From: Comamonadaceae bacterium
GTDB lineage: Bacteria > Pseudomonadota > Gammaproteobacteria > Burkholderiales > Burkholderiaceae_C
Direction of reading: 5' to 3'
NCBI GenBank assembly: GCA_947372005.1
Contig: CANBRV010000112.1
Location: forward strand, 1 to 7,208
DNA: 7,208 bases
The notes below the pieces were generated by a model. The model saw nothing but the letters and a program-made list of their open reading frames with translations. It searched no databases and was not told where the DNA came from. Positions 1-6,498 of this stretch are shown here, one piece after another (the first letter of the stretch is position 1; every line of letters starts with the position of its first letter). The position numbers were made by a program, and so were the translations under genes.

Positions 1-516
1 GGCGTAGACATCATCCAATTTGACGAGCCTGCGTTTAACGTCTTTATGGCGGATGCAGCCACGTGGGGTGTGGAAGCACTGGAGCGAGCCACGGCTGGAT
101 TGACCTGCACGACAGCCGTTCACATTTGCTACGGCTACGGCATCAAAGCGAATGATGATTGGAAAGAGACGCTGGGCATGCAGTGGCGGCAGTATGAGCA
201 AGTGTTCCCAGCGCTGGCTAAAAGCTCCATCGACCAAATCAGTTTGGAGTGCTACCACTCGCATGTGCCGCCCGAGCTGATGAAGTTGCTCGATGGCAAA
301 GACGTGATGGTCGGCGTGATTGATGTAGCCAGCGACGTCATCGAAACGCCCGAGCAGGTAGCAGACACCATCGGCAAAGCCTTGCAATACGTACGCAAAG
401 ACAAACTCTTTCCATGCACCAACTGCGGTCTTGCGCCTATGAGCCGTGATGTCGCGATGGCCAAACTGGCGGCGCTGGGGGCTGGAGCGGCGTTGGCGCG
501 AAGCCGCTACGGTTGA
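1..516 (+). CDS. Cobalamin-independent methionine synthase, core-MetE (MesD-like), 3' part
   Basis: This is the C-terminal 171 residues of a MetE-family methyltransferase; the reading frame is open from base 1, so the start lies outside the window. The family transfers a methyl group to homocysteine to make methionine in the cytoplasm. All parts of the zinc/homocysteine site expected here are visible: IQFDEPAF near fragment residue 6 (homocysteine-binding acid), HIC (His41, Cys43), Glu83 in SLECYHS, and Cys142 in CTNCGL, matching the His-Cys-Glu-Cys ligand set of E. coli MetE. The tail ends about 30 residues after the last Cys, as in short core-type enzymes. The sequence style (VHICYGYGIKAN, CTNCGLAP) resembles MesD, which works with the DUF1852 protein MesX; a mesX gene would be expected upstream but cannot be seen. 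Family call is firm; the MesD subtype is from memory. The gene ends 23 nt before the antitoxin ATG, with no terminator between. Confidence 0.9.
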   Translation, partial: GVDIIQFDEPAFNVFMADAATWGVEALERATAGLTCTTAVHICYGYGIKANDDWKETLGMQWRQYEQVFPALAKSSIDQISLECYHSHVPPELMKLLDGKDVMVGVIDVASDVIETPEQVADTIGKALQYVRKDKLFPCTNCGLAPMSRDVAMAKLAALGAGAALARSRYG

Positions 517-539
517 GGCTTGCAGGCGATAATCAAGCC

Positions 540-830
540 ATGCGCCTCACACTCTATGAACAAACCGTTATCAAAGCCGCGAGCCTTGCGCACTTTGATG
601 CGCCTGTGCGCTTGTTTGGCTCTCGGTTAATCGACACCAAACGAGGCGGCGATATTGATTTGTACATTGAAAGCCCACTCAAAGGTGATTTAGCTTTTGC
701 GCGTGAGCTTGCCATGACTGCTGATATTTGGCGCAAATTAGGCGAGCAAAAAATTGATATCGTGGTGAGTGATGGTGAGCATCTGCTGCCAATACACGAA
801 CGTGCAAGGCAAGAAGGCGTGTGGCTATGA
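540..830 (+). CDS. MNT-domain nucleotidyltransferase, MntA-like antitoxin
   Basis: A 96-residue minimal nucleotidyltransferase of the polymerase-beta superfamily. The signature is plain: GS at 27-28, nine residues, then D38-I-D40 (GSx9DxD), and a third acid, Asp73, in KIDIVVSD; these are the metal-binding residues of active members, so the enzyme looks catalytically intact. In characterised MntA-HepT pairs, such as Shewanella oneidensis SO_3165/SO_3166, the MNT protein transfers AMP groups to a tyrosine of the HEPN partner and so neutralises it. That role is inferred here from the adjacent HEPN gene, whose start overlaps this stop as ATGA. I chose ATG 540 because the domain begins directly after it; a TTG at 513, overlapping the methionine synthase stop, would add nine residues and has no ribosome-binding site. 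The site before ATG 540 is also weak (AGGCG at 524-528). Base composition is AT-richer than the flanking genes. Confidence 0.87.
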   Translation: MRLTLYEQTVIKAASLAHFDAPVRLFGSRLIDTKRGGDIDLYIESPLKGDLAFARELAMTADIWRKLGEQKIDIVVSDGEHLLPIHERARQEGVWL

Positions 831-1276
831 GCTTGCCTCTCGCAGACGCACTGCGCCAATGTCGTAGCCACGCCGAGCACCTGCAAAGTGCCATTCGTGA
901 TATTCCAACACCTATCTCGGAAGCCATGTTGGAGGAGGCTTTGCCAAGTGTCATTCGCGCCTTAGATCAAATGGTTTTGCGCTTTATCAAACTGCAAGAC
1001 TCCATGGGAGAGCATGTTCTGCGTGGCTTTGCGGTCAATTTTTTGCTTGAACCCGTAGATGATGCGCCACTTGCTGATGTGCTTTCACTATTAGAGAAGT
1101 ATGATTTTTTAACCATCCAAGATTGGCTAATGCAGCGCAAACTACGTAACGCGTTGACGCATGAATATCCCGATCAAGCAGATCGACAAGCAGCGGCGCT
1201 GAATGCCGCCGTGCGTGCAAGCGCACAACTAATCGGCTGGCTCACGGCTTTTGAAATTCGAACTTTAAAAACCTAA
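827..1276 (+). CDS. HEPN-domain protein, HepT-like toxin
   Basis: A 149-residue, mainly helical protein, slightly longer than a typical HepT of about 130-140 residues. Near the C-terminal third it carries LRNALTHEYPD: Arg107, four residues, His112, one residue, Tyr114, an exact R-x4-H-x-Y motif. In HEPN ribonucleases Arg and His form the RNA-cutting site at the dimer interface, and in HepT the motif Tyr is the residue AMPylated by MntA. With the MNT gene immediately upstream, I infer a type VII-like toxin-antitoxin pair with an RNase toxin; the cellular target cannot be read from sequence. The start is ATG 827, which overlaps the antitoxin stop (ATGA 827-830) and has AGAAGG about 9 nt upstream; an in-frame GTG at 821 would add only two residues. 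The residues before the motif are not recognised as a separate domain. The gene ends 5 nt before dapF. A non-toxin defence or accessory HEPN role remains possible. Confidence 0.83.
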   Translation: MSLPLADALRQCRSHAEHLQSAIRDIPTPISEAMLEEALPSVIRALDQMVLRFIKLQDSMGEHVLRGFAVNFLLEPVDDAPLADVLSLLEKYDFLTIQDWLMQRKLRNALTHEYPDQADRQAAALNAAVRASAQLIGWLTAFEIRTLKT

Positions 1277-1281
1277 GTTTC

Positions 1282-2094
1282 ATGAAAATCAATTTCACAA
1301 AAATGCAGGGCGCAGGCAACGACTTTGTTGTGCTGGACGAAACGCTTGAGCGCTTAAATCTGACCGCTGCTGACTACAAACGCCTTGGCGATCGCCACTT
1401 TGGTGTGGGCGCGGATCAAATCCTTACTGTACGGGCAGCCTCTACACCTGATGTCGATTTTGATTACGTCATTCATAACAACGATGGCGGCGAGGTGGAG
1501 CAGTGCGGCAATGGTGCACGCTGCTTTGTGCGCTTTGTGCGAAGCATGGGATTAACGAATAAAACGACAGTCAAGGTACGCACTAAATGCGGCGTTCTCA
1601 CGCTGACGGAAAATGCGGACGGACAAGTCACGGTGGATATGGGTGCGCCGATTTTTGAAGCCGCACAGATTCCGTATGTGGCACCAGCAGCCAACACAAA
1701 GCTTGAATGGGACTATGTCGTCTCTATGGGTAATCCACATGCCGTGTGCTTGGTGGATAACGTGGAAGCCATGCCCGTATTGACTCGCGGGCCAGTTATC
1801 CAAGCGAGCACAGCATTTCCGCAAGGCGTCAATGTCGGTTTTATGCAGGTCGTGAATCGCGGTGAAATCAAACTGCGCGTCTTTGAGCGCGGTGCTGGCG
1901 AAACGCTGGCCTGCGGCACGGGCGCTTGTGCGGCGGTTGTAGCGGGCATCCAGCTGGGACTCTTGGACAGCACAGTTGTGGTGGGCACGCACGGCGGCAA
2001 CCTCACAATCTCGTGGGACGCAAAAGCGCCCAACGCCAGCGTCATGATGACGGGCCCCGCCACCACGGTTTATCAAGGTACGATTGAGCTATGA
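1282..2094 (+). CDS. dapF: Diaminopimelate epimerase
   Basis: DapF interconverts LL- and meso-2,6-diaminopimelate in the cytoplasm, supplying meso-DAP for peptidoglycan and the precursor of lysine. The 270-residue length is normal (E. coli about 274). The N-terminal FTKMQGAGNDFVVLD is the family signature, and both catalytic cysteines are present: Cys75 in EQCGNGARC and Cys211 in GETLACGTGAC, the cofactor-independent thiol pair that removes and returns the alpha proton. The start at ATG 1282 gives the canonical N-terminus MKINFTKMQG, although no good ribosome-binding site precedes it, which fits translation carried over from the HEPN gene 5 nt upstream. Its stop overlaps the DUF484 start (ATGA 2091-2094). 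The order dapF - DUF484 - xerC matches E. coli dapF-yigA-xerC. The first bases are AT-rich and the 3' half GC-rich; the protein looks intact. Confidence 0.97.
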   Translation: MKINFTKMQGAGNDFVVLDETLERLNLTAADYKRLGDRHFGVGADQILTVRAASTPDVDFDYVIHNNDGGEVEQCGNGARCFVRFVRSMGLTNKTTVKVRTKCGVLTLTENADGQVTVDMGAPIFEAAQIPYVAPAANTKLEWDYVVSMGNPHAVCLVDNVEAMPVLTRGPVIQASTAFPQGVNVGFMQVVNRGEIKLRVFERGAGETLACGTGACAAVVAGIQLGLLDSTVVVGTHGGNLTISWDAKAPNASVMMTGPATTVYQGTIEL

Positions 2095-2717
2095 CCCAGA
2101 CCGCATCCCCCATTACCGAAGACGATATTGCCGACTATTTGCTGGCAACGCCTGATTTTTTTAATCGCCACGCCGAACTATTAGCAAACGTGCAACTCAC
2201 GCACCCGCATAGTGGACGCGCCATCAGTTTGGCCGATCGGCAAATGGAGTTACAACGCGAACGCTTTAAAGCACTAGAACTCAAACATGGCAACTTACTG
2301 CGTTTGGGCAAAGAAAACGTGCTGCTGGCAAACAAGCTGCACCAGTGGATGGTGGGGCTCTTGGCACATGCGGGTAGCGACGATAAGCAAGAAGCCATCG
2401 AGCAACTGTGCTCTAGCCTGCAAGCTATTTTTGATGTACCGCAAGCTGCGGTGGCTGGCTCAGAGGCCGCGCGGGATATGGCTTCCCAGATGCTGCTTCC
2501 CACTTGCGGCTTGGCTGCTGAAGCGTTTTTTCAAAACGCAAGCGTTACCGAAGCGCTGCAAGATGCTGCCAACGTGCACTCGCTAGCGGTGATTCCGCTA
2601 CCTAATGTGGGGTTGCTGGTTTTGGCGTCCAACGACCCCAATCGCTTTACAGCCGAGATGGGCACGGAGTTTTTAACCCGCCTTGGTGAGCTTGCCCATG
2701 CAGCTCTTGTCGCCTAA
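2091..2717 (+). CDS. DUF484 family protein (GAF-like)
   Basis: A 208-residue protein of the DUF484 family, the same family as E. coli YigA, encoded in the same place between dapF and xerC. The N-terminal part has the family pattern DIADYLLATPDFFNRH (residues 12-27), followed by a long polar helix rich in Arg, Glu and Leu (about 46-80) that may form a coiled coil. The rest (about 85-205) is GAF-like and ends with the conserved-looking LASNDPNRFTAEMGTEFL around 178-194. No signal peptide or membrane segment is visible. The molecular function of DUF484 proteins is not established; the conserved linkage to xerC suggests, but does not prove, a link with recombination or cell division. The start ATG 2091 overlaps the dapF stop. 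The 3' end overlaps xerC by 20 nt and contains the ribosome-binding site of xerC. Confidence 0.9.
   Translation: MTQTASPITEDDIADYLLATPDFFNRHAELLANVQLTHPHSGRAISLADRQMELQRERFKALELKHGNLLRLGKENVLLANKLHQWMVGLLAHAGSDDKQEAIEQLCSSLQAIFDVPQAAVAGSEAARDMASQMLLPTCGLAAEAFFQNASVTEALQDAANVHSLAVIPLPNVGLLVLASNDPNRFTAEMGTEFLTRLGELAHAALVA
2685..2689 (+). promoter_or_regulatory. Ribosome-binding site for xerC
   Basis: GGTGA, a five-base match to the anti-Shine-Dalgarno complement, lies 8 nt before ATG 2698 and inside the last codons of the DUF484 gene. It supports ATG 2698 as the xerC start over the upstream in-frame TTG 2683, which would fall at the site itself. Confidence 0.55.
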
Positions 2718-3663
2718 AGACCCCTCGGGGCAAATTGCAAACTACTTGCAGCATGTGCGCGTGGGCAAACGCCTCGCAAGCAAGACAGTTGACCTCTACG
2801 CGCACGAACTCACGAAGCTGCAAAGTCTTTGCGATGCGCAAAATTTGGCACTAGTAGATGTGCAAAACATGCACATTCGCCGCTGGGTCGCCAGCAGCCA
2901 CAGCTCGGGCAAAGGCTCTAAAACATTGGCGTTGCAGCTCTCTAGCTGGCGCGGGTTTTACAAATGGCTGATTAACAATGGCGACGTCAACCACAACCCG
3001 TGCTTGGATGTGAAGCCGCCCAAAGCCGCTAAGCCTCTGCCCAAAGCGCTGGGGGTGGATGCGGCTATGGCGCTGGCGCAATATCAGCCACCCGACGTCA
3101 CTCCTTTGTCCGTTCGTGACACACTCATCGTAGAACTCCTTTATGGCTGTGGCCTGCGGGTGAGTGAACTGGTTGGGCTAGATGTTGTCGCCAGCAATGA
3201 AGCCATGACGGACGGTCGCGGCTGGATTGACGAGCAAGCGGGTGAAGTTCACGCTTTTGGCAAAGGCAGCAAACGTCGCATGGTGCCGCTAGGCGCAAAG
3301 GCATTAGATGCACTGCTGGCCTACAAGCCTTATCGAGTCGGTCTTTGCAACGATGATGCACCAGAAGCCGCACTGCTCTTGGGCTCCAAGGGTAAGCGTC
3401 TTACAAGAACCGCTGTGTGGAGCTTGCTGCGAAGTCGAAGCTTGGCGGCGGGACTCACCTCGCCTGTCCATCCACACATGCTGCGTCACAGTTTTGCCAG
3501 TCACGTGCTCCAATCCAGCGGCGACCTACGCGCGGTGCAAGAGTTGCTGGGGCACAGCTCGATTGCCAGTACGCAGGTCTATACGCGACTCGACTTTCAG
3601 CATCTTGCCAAGATTTACGACAATACACATCCAAGGGCGAAGCTCGCAAAGGAAAAAACATGA
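2698..3663 (+). CDS. xerC: Tyrosine recombinase XerC
   Basis: XerC acts with XerD at the dif site near the replication terminus to resolve chromosome dimers before division. The 321-residue protein has the SAM-like core-binding N-terminal domain (about 10-100) and the catalytic tyrosine-recombinase domain (about 115-315). All six catalytic residues are visible: Arg154 in GLRVSEL, Lys189 in FGKGSKRR, His260 and Arg263 in HPHMLRHSF, His286 in LLGHSS, and the nucleophile Tyr295 in STQVYTRLD. The segment between Arg154 and Lys189 is longer than in E. coli, which I believe is common in Burkholderiales. The assignment as XerC rather than XerD or an integrase rests on its place after dapF and DUF484. 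ATG 2698 is preferred on its ribosome-binding site; TTG 2683 would add five residues. Its stop overlaps the rfbB start (ATGA 3660-3663), an unusual partner for xerC. Confidence 0.95.
   Translation: MQLLSPKDPSGQIANYLQHVRVGKRLASKTVDLYAHELTKLQSLCDAQNLALVDVQNMHIRRWVASSHSSGKGSKTLALQLSSWRGFYKWLINNGDVNHNPCLDVKPPKAAKPLPKALGVDAAMALAQYQPPDVTPLSVRDTLIVELLYGCGLRVSELVGLDVVASNEAMTDGRGWIDEQAGEVHAFGKGSKRRMVPLGAKALDALLAYKPYRVGLCNDDAPEAALLLGSKGKRLTRTAVWSLLRSRSLAAGLTSPVHPHMLRHSFASHVLQSSGDLRAVQELLGHSSIASTQVYTRLDFQHLAKIYDNTHPRAKLAKEKT
3648..3653 (+). promoter_or_regulatory. Ribosome-binding site for rfbB
   Basis: AAAGGA lies 6 nt before ATG 3660, within the last codons of xerC. It fixes the rfbB start at 3660, although the rfbB frame stays open for 81 codons further upstream inside xerC. 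Confidence 0.6.
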
Positions 3664-4730
3664 TTTTGGTGACTGGCGGTGCAGGTTTTATTGGCAGCAA
3701 CTTCGTACTCGATTGGTTCGATCAAAGCAGCGAGCCTGTCGTCAATTTAGATGCGCTTACTTATGCGGGAAACCCTGCCAATCTTGCGACCTTGCAGGGA
3801 AACGGCAATCACGCGCTGGCAAATCACAAACTGATAAAGGGTGACATTGGCGATACGGCATTGGTCGACTCACTGCTCAAGATTCACAAGCCCCGAGCCG
3901 TCATCAACTTTGCGGCCGAGTCGCACGTGGATCGCTCGATTCACGGGCCTGAAGACTTCATTCAAACCAACATCGTGGGCACGTTCCGTTTGCTGGAATC
4001 GGTGCGTGCTTACTGGAATGGTCTGCCTGACACCGAAAAATCAGCCTTCCGCTTTTTGCACGTCTCCACCGACGAGGTGTATGGCTCACTGTCGGCAACC
4101 GATGCCCCCTTCACCGAAACCAACCGCTACGAACCCAATAGCCCGTACAGCGCATCCAAAGCGGCAAGCGATCACTTAGTCCGCGCCTACCATCACACCT
4201 ATGGTCTGCCTGTGCTGACGACCAATTGCAGCAACAACTACGGCCCGCTGCATTTTCCAGAAAAACTCATTCCGCTGTGCATTCACAACGCTTTAGCTGG
4301 CAAGGCTTTGCCGATTTATGGCGACGGTCAGCAAGTGCGCGACTGGCTCTATGTGCGCGACCATTGCAGCGCGATTCGTCGCGTGTTGGCAGCAGGCCGC
4401 GTCGGCGAGGTTTACAACGTGGGCGGCTGGAACGAAAAAGCCAATCTGGACGTGGTGCGGACGCTTTGCAGCGTGCTGGATGAAATGAGTCCCCGTGCGG
4501 ATGGCAAGCCGTATGCGGAACAAATCACCTACGTCAAAGACCGACCTGGGCACGACCGCCGCTACGCCATTGACGCCAGCAAGATTGAGCGCGAGCTTGG
4601 GTGGAAGCCTGCCGAGACCTTTGAAACGGGTATCCGCAAAACAGTGCGTTGGTATTTGGACAACGCTGCGTGGGTAGAAGGCGTGACCAGCGGCGCGTAC
4701 AAAAACTGGACGACGACGCAACACGCGTGA
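3660..4730 (+). CDS. rfbB: dTDP-glucose 4,6-dehydratase (RmlB)
   Basis: RmlB catalyses the second step of dTDP-L-rhamnose synthesis, NAD-dependent dehydration of dTDP-glucose to dTDP-4-keto-6-deoxyglucose. The 356-residue length is typical. It is an extended short-chain dehydrogenase: the NAD-binding GGAGFIG is at 6-12, and the catalytic set is STDEVYG (Thr137, Asp138, Glu139) and YSASK (Tyr163, Lys167). The adjacent Asp-Glu after Thr is the mark of true 4,6-dehydratases as opposed to epimerases such as GalE. The start at ATG 3660 gives the canonical MILVTGGAGFIG N-terminus, has a good ribosome-binding site and overlaps the xerC stop by 4 nt. The gene is first of a BDAC set, the same order as the Salmonella rfb cluster. 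rfbD begins 5 nt after its stop. Confidence 0.97.
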   Translation: MILVTGGAGFIGSNFVLDWFDQSSEPVVNLDALTYAGNPANLATLQGNGNHALANHKLIKGDIGDTALVDSLLKIHKPRAVINFAAESHVDRSIHGPEDFIQTNIVGTFRLLESVRAYWNGLPDTEKSAFRFLHVSTDEVYGSLSATDAPFTETNRYEPNSPYSASKAASDHLVRAYHHTYGLPVLTTNCSNNYGPLHFPEKLIPLCIHNALAGKALPIYGDGQQVRDWLYVRDHCSAIRRVLAAGRVGEVYNVGGWNEKANLDVVRTLCSVLDEMSPRADGKPYAEQITYVKDRPGHDRRYAIDASKIERELGWKPAETFETGIRKTVRWYLDNAAWVEGVTSGAYKNWTTTQHA

Positions 4731-4735
4731 ATCGC

Positions 4736-5602
4736 ATGAAGATTCTGCTTCTTGGCAAAGATGGGCAATTGGGGCGTGAGCTCCAACCACGTCTTGGCAA
4801 AGTGGGATTGCTCACCGCGTGGGGGCGGCTTGACGCAGATTTTTTAAATCCACTGAAGTTGCGTGATTTGGTGCTTGCCGCCCAGCCAGATGTCATCGTC
4901 AACGCCGCCGCTTACACCGCGGTTGATCAAGCCGAATCTGAGCCCGCACTTGCCCACACCATCAACGCTGCCGCACCCGCCATATTGGCGCAGGTGACGC
5001 TGGATATGGGCTGCAAGCTGATTCACTATTCCACCGATTACGTGTTTGATGGCTCGGGCGATGCTCCTTGGGCGGAAACCTCGCCTGCCGCGCCGCTGAG
5101 CGTGTATGGCAAAAGCAAGCTGGCAGGCGAAGAATCCATCACGGCTAGCGGCTGCAAGTATTTCATTTTTCGTACCAGTTGGGTGTACGCAAAAGAGGGC
5201 AGCAACTTCGCGAAAACCATGCTGCGCTTGGCCTGCGAGAGAAATGCGCTGTCGGTCATCGACGACCAAATTGGTGCGCCCACGGATGCGGCTTGGTTAG
5301 CAGATATGACGGCACAAGTCATTGGCAGTTCCGCTTCTGGTGTTTTTCACGCCGTCAATGCAGGCGAAGTTTCATGGCACGGCTATGCCAGCCACCTCAT
5401 TGCTAGAGCACGCGACATGGGCTTCCCCATCAAGGTATCGCTAGAGGCGATAGCTGCCGTGGCTTCCGAGGCATTCCCCACCGCTGCTAAACGCCCACGA
5501 AACTCACGACTCGATTGCTCTAAACTCACCACCACATTTGGCATCACGCCTCCGCCTTGGCAGCGCGGCATCGACCAACTTTTGGAGCATCTGAGGCTAT
5601 GA
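4736..5602 (+). CDS. rfbD: dTDP-4-dehydrorhamnose reductase (RmlD)
   Basis: RmlD carries out the last step, NAD(P)H-dependent reduction of dTDP-4-keto-L-rhamnose to dTDP-L-rhamnose. The 288-residue protein has the nucleotide-binding GKDGQLG at 7-13, the STDYVFDG segment at 99-106 and the YGKSK catalytic pair (Tyr124, Lys128), all standard for the family. ATG 4736 gives the canonical MKILLLGKDGQLG start but has no clear ribosome-binding site. An in-frame GTG at 4727 overlaps the rfbB stop as GTGA and would add three residues, so coupled initiation there is a real alternative. The much longer in-frame extension back into rfbB is not credible. The 3' end overlaps rfbA as ATGA. Hand counts of sample rows give 63-68% GC, among the most GC-rich parts of the window. 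Confidence 0.96.
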   Translation: MKILLLGKDGQLGRELQPRLGKVGLLTAWGRLDADFLNPLKLRDLVLAAQPDVIVNAAAYTAVDQAESEPALAHTINAAAPAILAQVTLDMGCKLIHYSTDYVFDGSGDAPWAETSPAAPLSVYGKSKLAGEESITASGCKYFIFRTSWVYAKEGSNFAKTMLRLACERNALSVIDDQIGAPTDAAWLADMTAQVIGSSASGVFHAVNAGEVSWHGYASHLIARARDMGFPIKVSLEAIAAVASEAFPTAAKRPRNSRLDCSKLTTTFGITPPPWQRGIDQLLEHLRL

Positions 5603-6498
5603 CAAAAACAACCAAACGCAAAGGCATTGTCCTAGCTGGTGGCTCAGGAACACGGTTGCATCCTGCGACGCTGGCTATTAGTAAGCAACTCTTGCCTGTT
5701 TACGACAAGCCAATGATCTACTACCCTTTGTCGGTGCTGATGCTTGCAGGCATTCGGGACGTGCTCATCATCAGCACACCACAAGATACGCCGCGCTTTC
5801 AGCAACTCTTGGGCGATGGCTCTGCTTGGGGTATGAATTTGGAGTACGCCGTACAAGCCAATCCAGACGGGCTTTCGCAGGCCTTCATCATTGGCGAATC
5901 CTTCATCGGCAATGACTCTTGCGCCTTGGTGCTAGGTGACAATATTTTTTATGGTCACGACTTTGCCAAATTGCTAGATGACGCAGATGCACAAACCAGC
6001 GGCGCTACCGTCTTTGCCTATCACGTGCAAGACCCCGAGCGTTATGGTGTGGTGGCATTTGATGCTGATGGCAAAGCCAATAGTATTGAGGAGAAGCCCA
6101 TCCATCCAAAAAGCAACTTTGCTGTGACAGGTCTTTATTTTTACGATAACGAAGTCATCCAAATCGCGAAGTCAGTCAAACCATCTGCTCGTGGCGAATT
6201 AGAAATCACAGCGGTCAATGATGCGTATTTGCAAGCCAATCAACTCAATGTACAAATCATGCAGCGCGGTTATGCATGGCTAGATACGGGCACGCACGAC
6301 ACCTTATTAGAAGCAAGTCAATTTATTGCAACGCTAGAGCACAGGCAAGGCCTCAAAATTGCTTGTCCTGAAGAAATTGCTTGGCGAGCAGGATGGATTA
6401 ATTCAGAGCAGCTCGAAAAACTTGCTGCGCCTTTGTATAAAAACCAAAATGCTTATGGTCAATATCTGATGCATGTACTTACTGCAAAGGTAGCTTAA
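5599..6498 (+). CDS. rfbA: Glucose-1-phosphate thymidylyltransferase (RmlA)
   Basis: RmlA starts the pathway by joining glucose-1-phosphate and dTTP to give dTDP-glucose and pyrophosphate. In known RmlA enzymes dTDP-L-rhamnose feeds back on this step. The 299-residue length is typical. The N-terminal nucleotide-binding loop is LAGGSGTRLHP (residues 12-22), followed by KQLLPVYDKPMIYYPLS (29-45) and the metal-site VLGDN with Asp114; EEKP and the VTGLYFYD block follow as expected. ATG 5599 overlaps the rfbD stop (ATGA 5599-5602) and places the signature at its usual distance from the N-terminus. GGAG lies 11 nt upstream, so initiation probably leans on coupling. GC content falls from about 57% to about 40-47% in sample rows beyond roughly position 6060, with no break in the protein. 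The stop shares one base with the rfbC start (TAATG). Confidence 0.97.
   Translation: MTKTTKRKGIVLAGGSGTRLHPATLAISKQLLPVYDKPMIYYPLSVLMLAGIRDVLIISTPQDTPRFQQLLGDGSAWGMNLEYAVQANPDGLSQAFIIGESFIGNDSCALVLGDNIFYGHDFAKLLDDADAQTSGATVFAYHVQDPERYGVVAFDADGKANSIEEKPIHPKSNFAVTGLYFYDNEVIQIAKSVKPSARGELEITAVNDAYLQANQLNVQIMQRGYAWLDTGTHDTLLEASQFIATLEHRQGLKIACPEEIAWRAGWINSEQLEKLAAPLYKNQNAYGQYLMHVLTAKVA
6486..6490 (+). promoter_or_regulatory. Ribosome-binding site for rfbC
   Basis: AAAGG lies 7 nt before ATG 6498 within the last codons of rfbA, supporting that start. The rfbA stop and rfbC start share a base (TAATG 6496-6500). Confidence 0.55.

Noticed and set aside
498..523. Possible terminator hairpin at the methionine synthase end (AAGCC 501-505 pairing with GGCTT 517-521)
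   Set aside because: Short stem with an 11-nt loop and no following T-run; it overlaps coding sequence and is unlikely to terminate transcription.
513..539. Longer antitoxin start at TTG 513
   Set aside because: No ribosome-binding site, and the extra nine residues add nothing to the MNT domain; ATG 540 fits better.
1261..1279. Weak hairpin AACTT/AAGTT around the HEPN stop, as a terminator or dapF leader structure
   Set aside because: Five AT-rich pairs with a 9-nt loop is too weak, and no T-run follows.
1552..2076. 174-codon open frame on the minus strand
   Set aside because: Lies wholly inside dapF, has a His/Arg/Cys-rich sequence of no recognisable family, and is a shadow of the GC-rich coding strand.
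3417..3659. 81-codon upstream extension of rfbB inside xerC, or a XerC-RmlB frameshift fusion at the A6 run 3653-3658
   Set aside because: The extension encodes no known domain and both genes have intact ends; the A-run does not form a classical heptamer slip site in frame.
4649..4735. 29-codon upstream extension of rfbD inside rfbB
   Set aside because: The canonical RmlD N-terminus begins at ATG 4736; the extension is unrelated to the family.
4293..4902. Minus-strand open frames of 122 and 165 codons across the rfbB/rfbD junction
   Set aside because: Antisense shadows of two well-supported genes; no domain recognised and no start signals.
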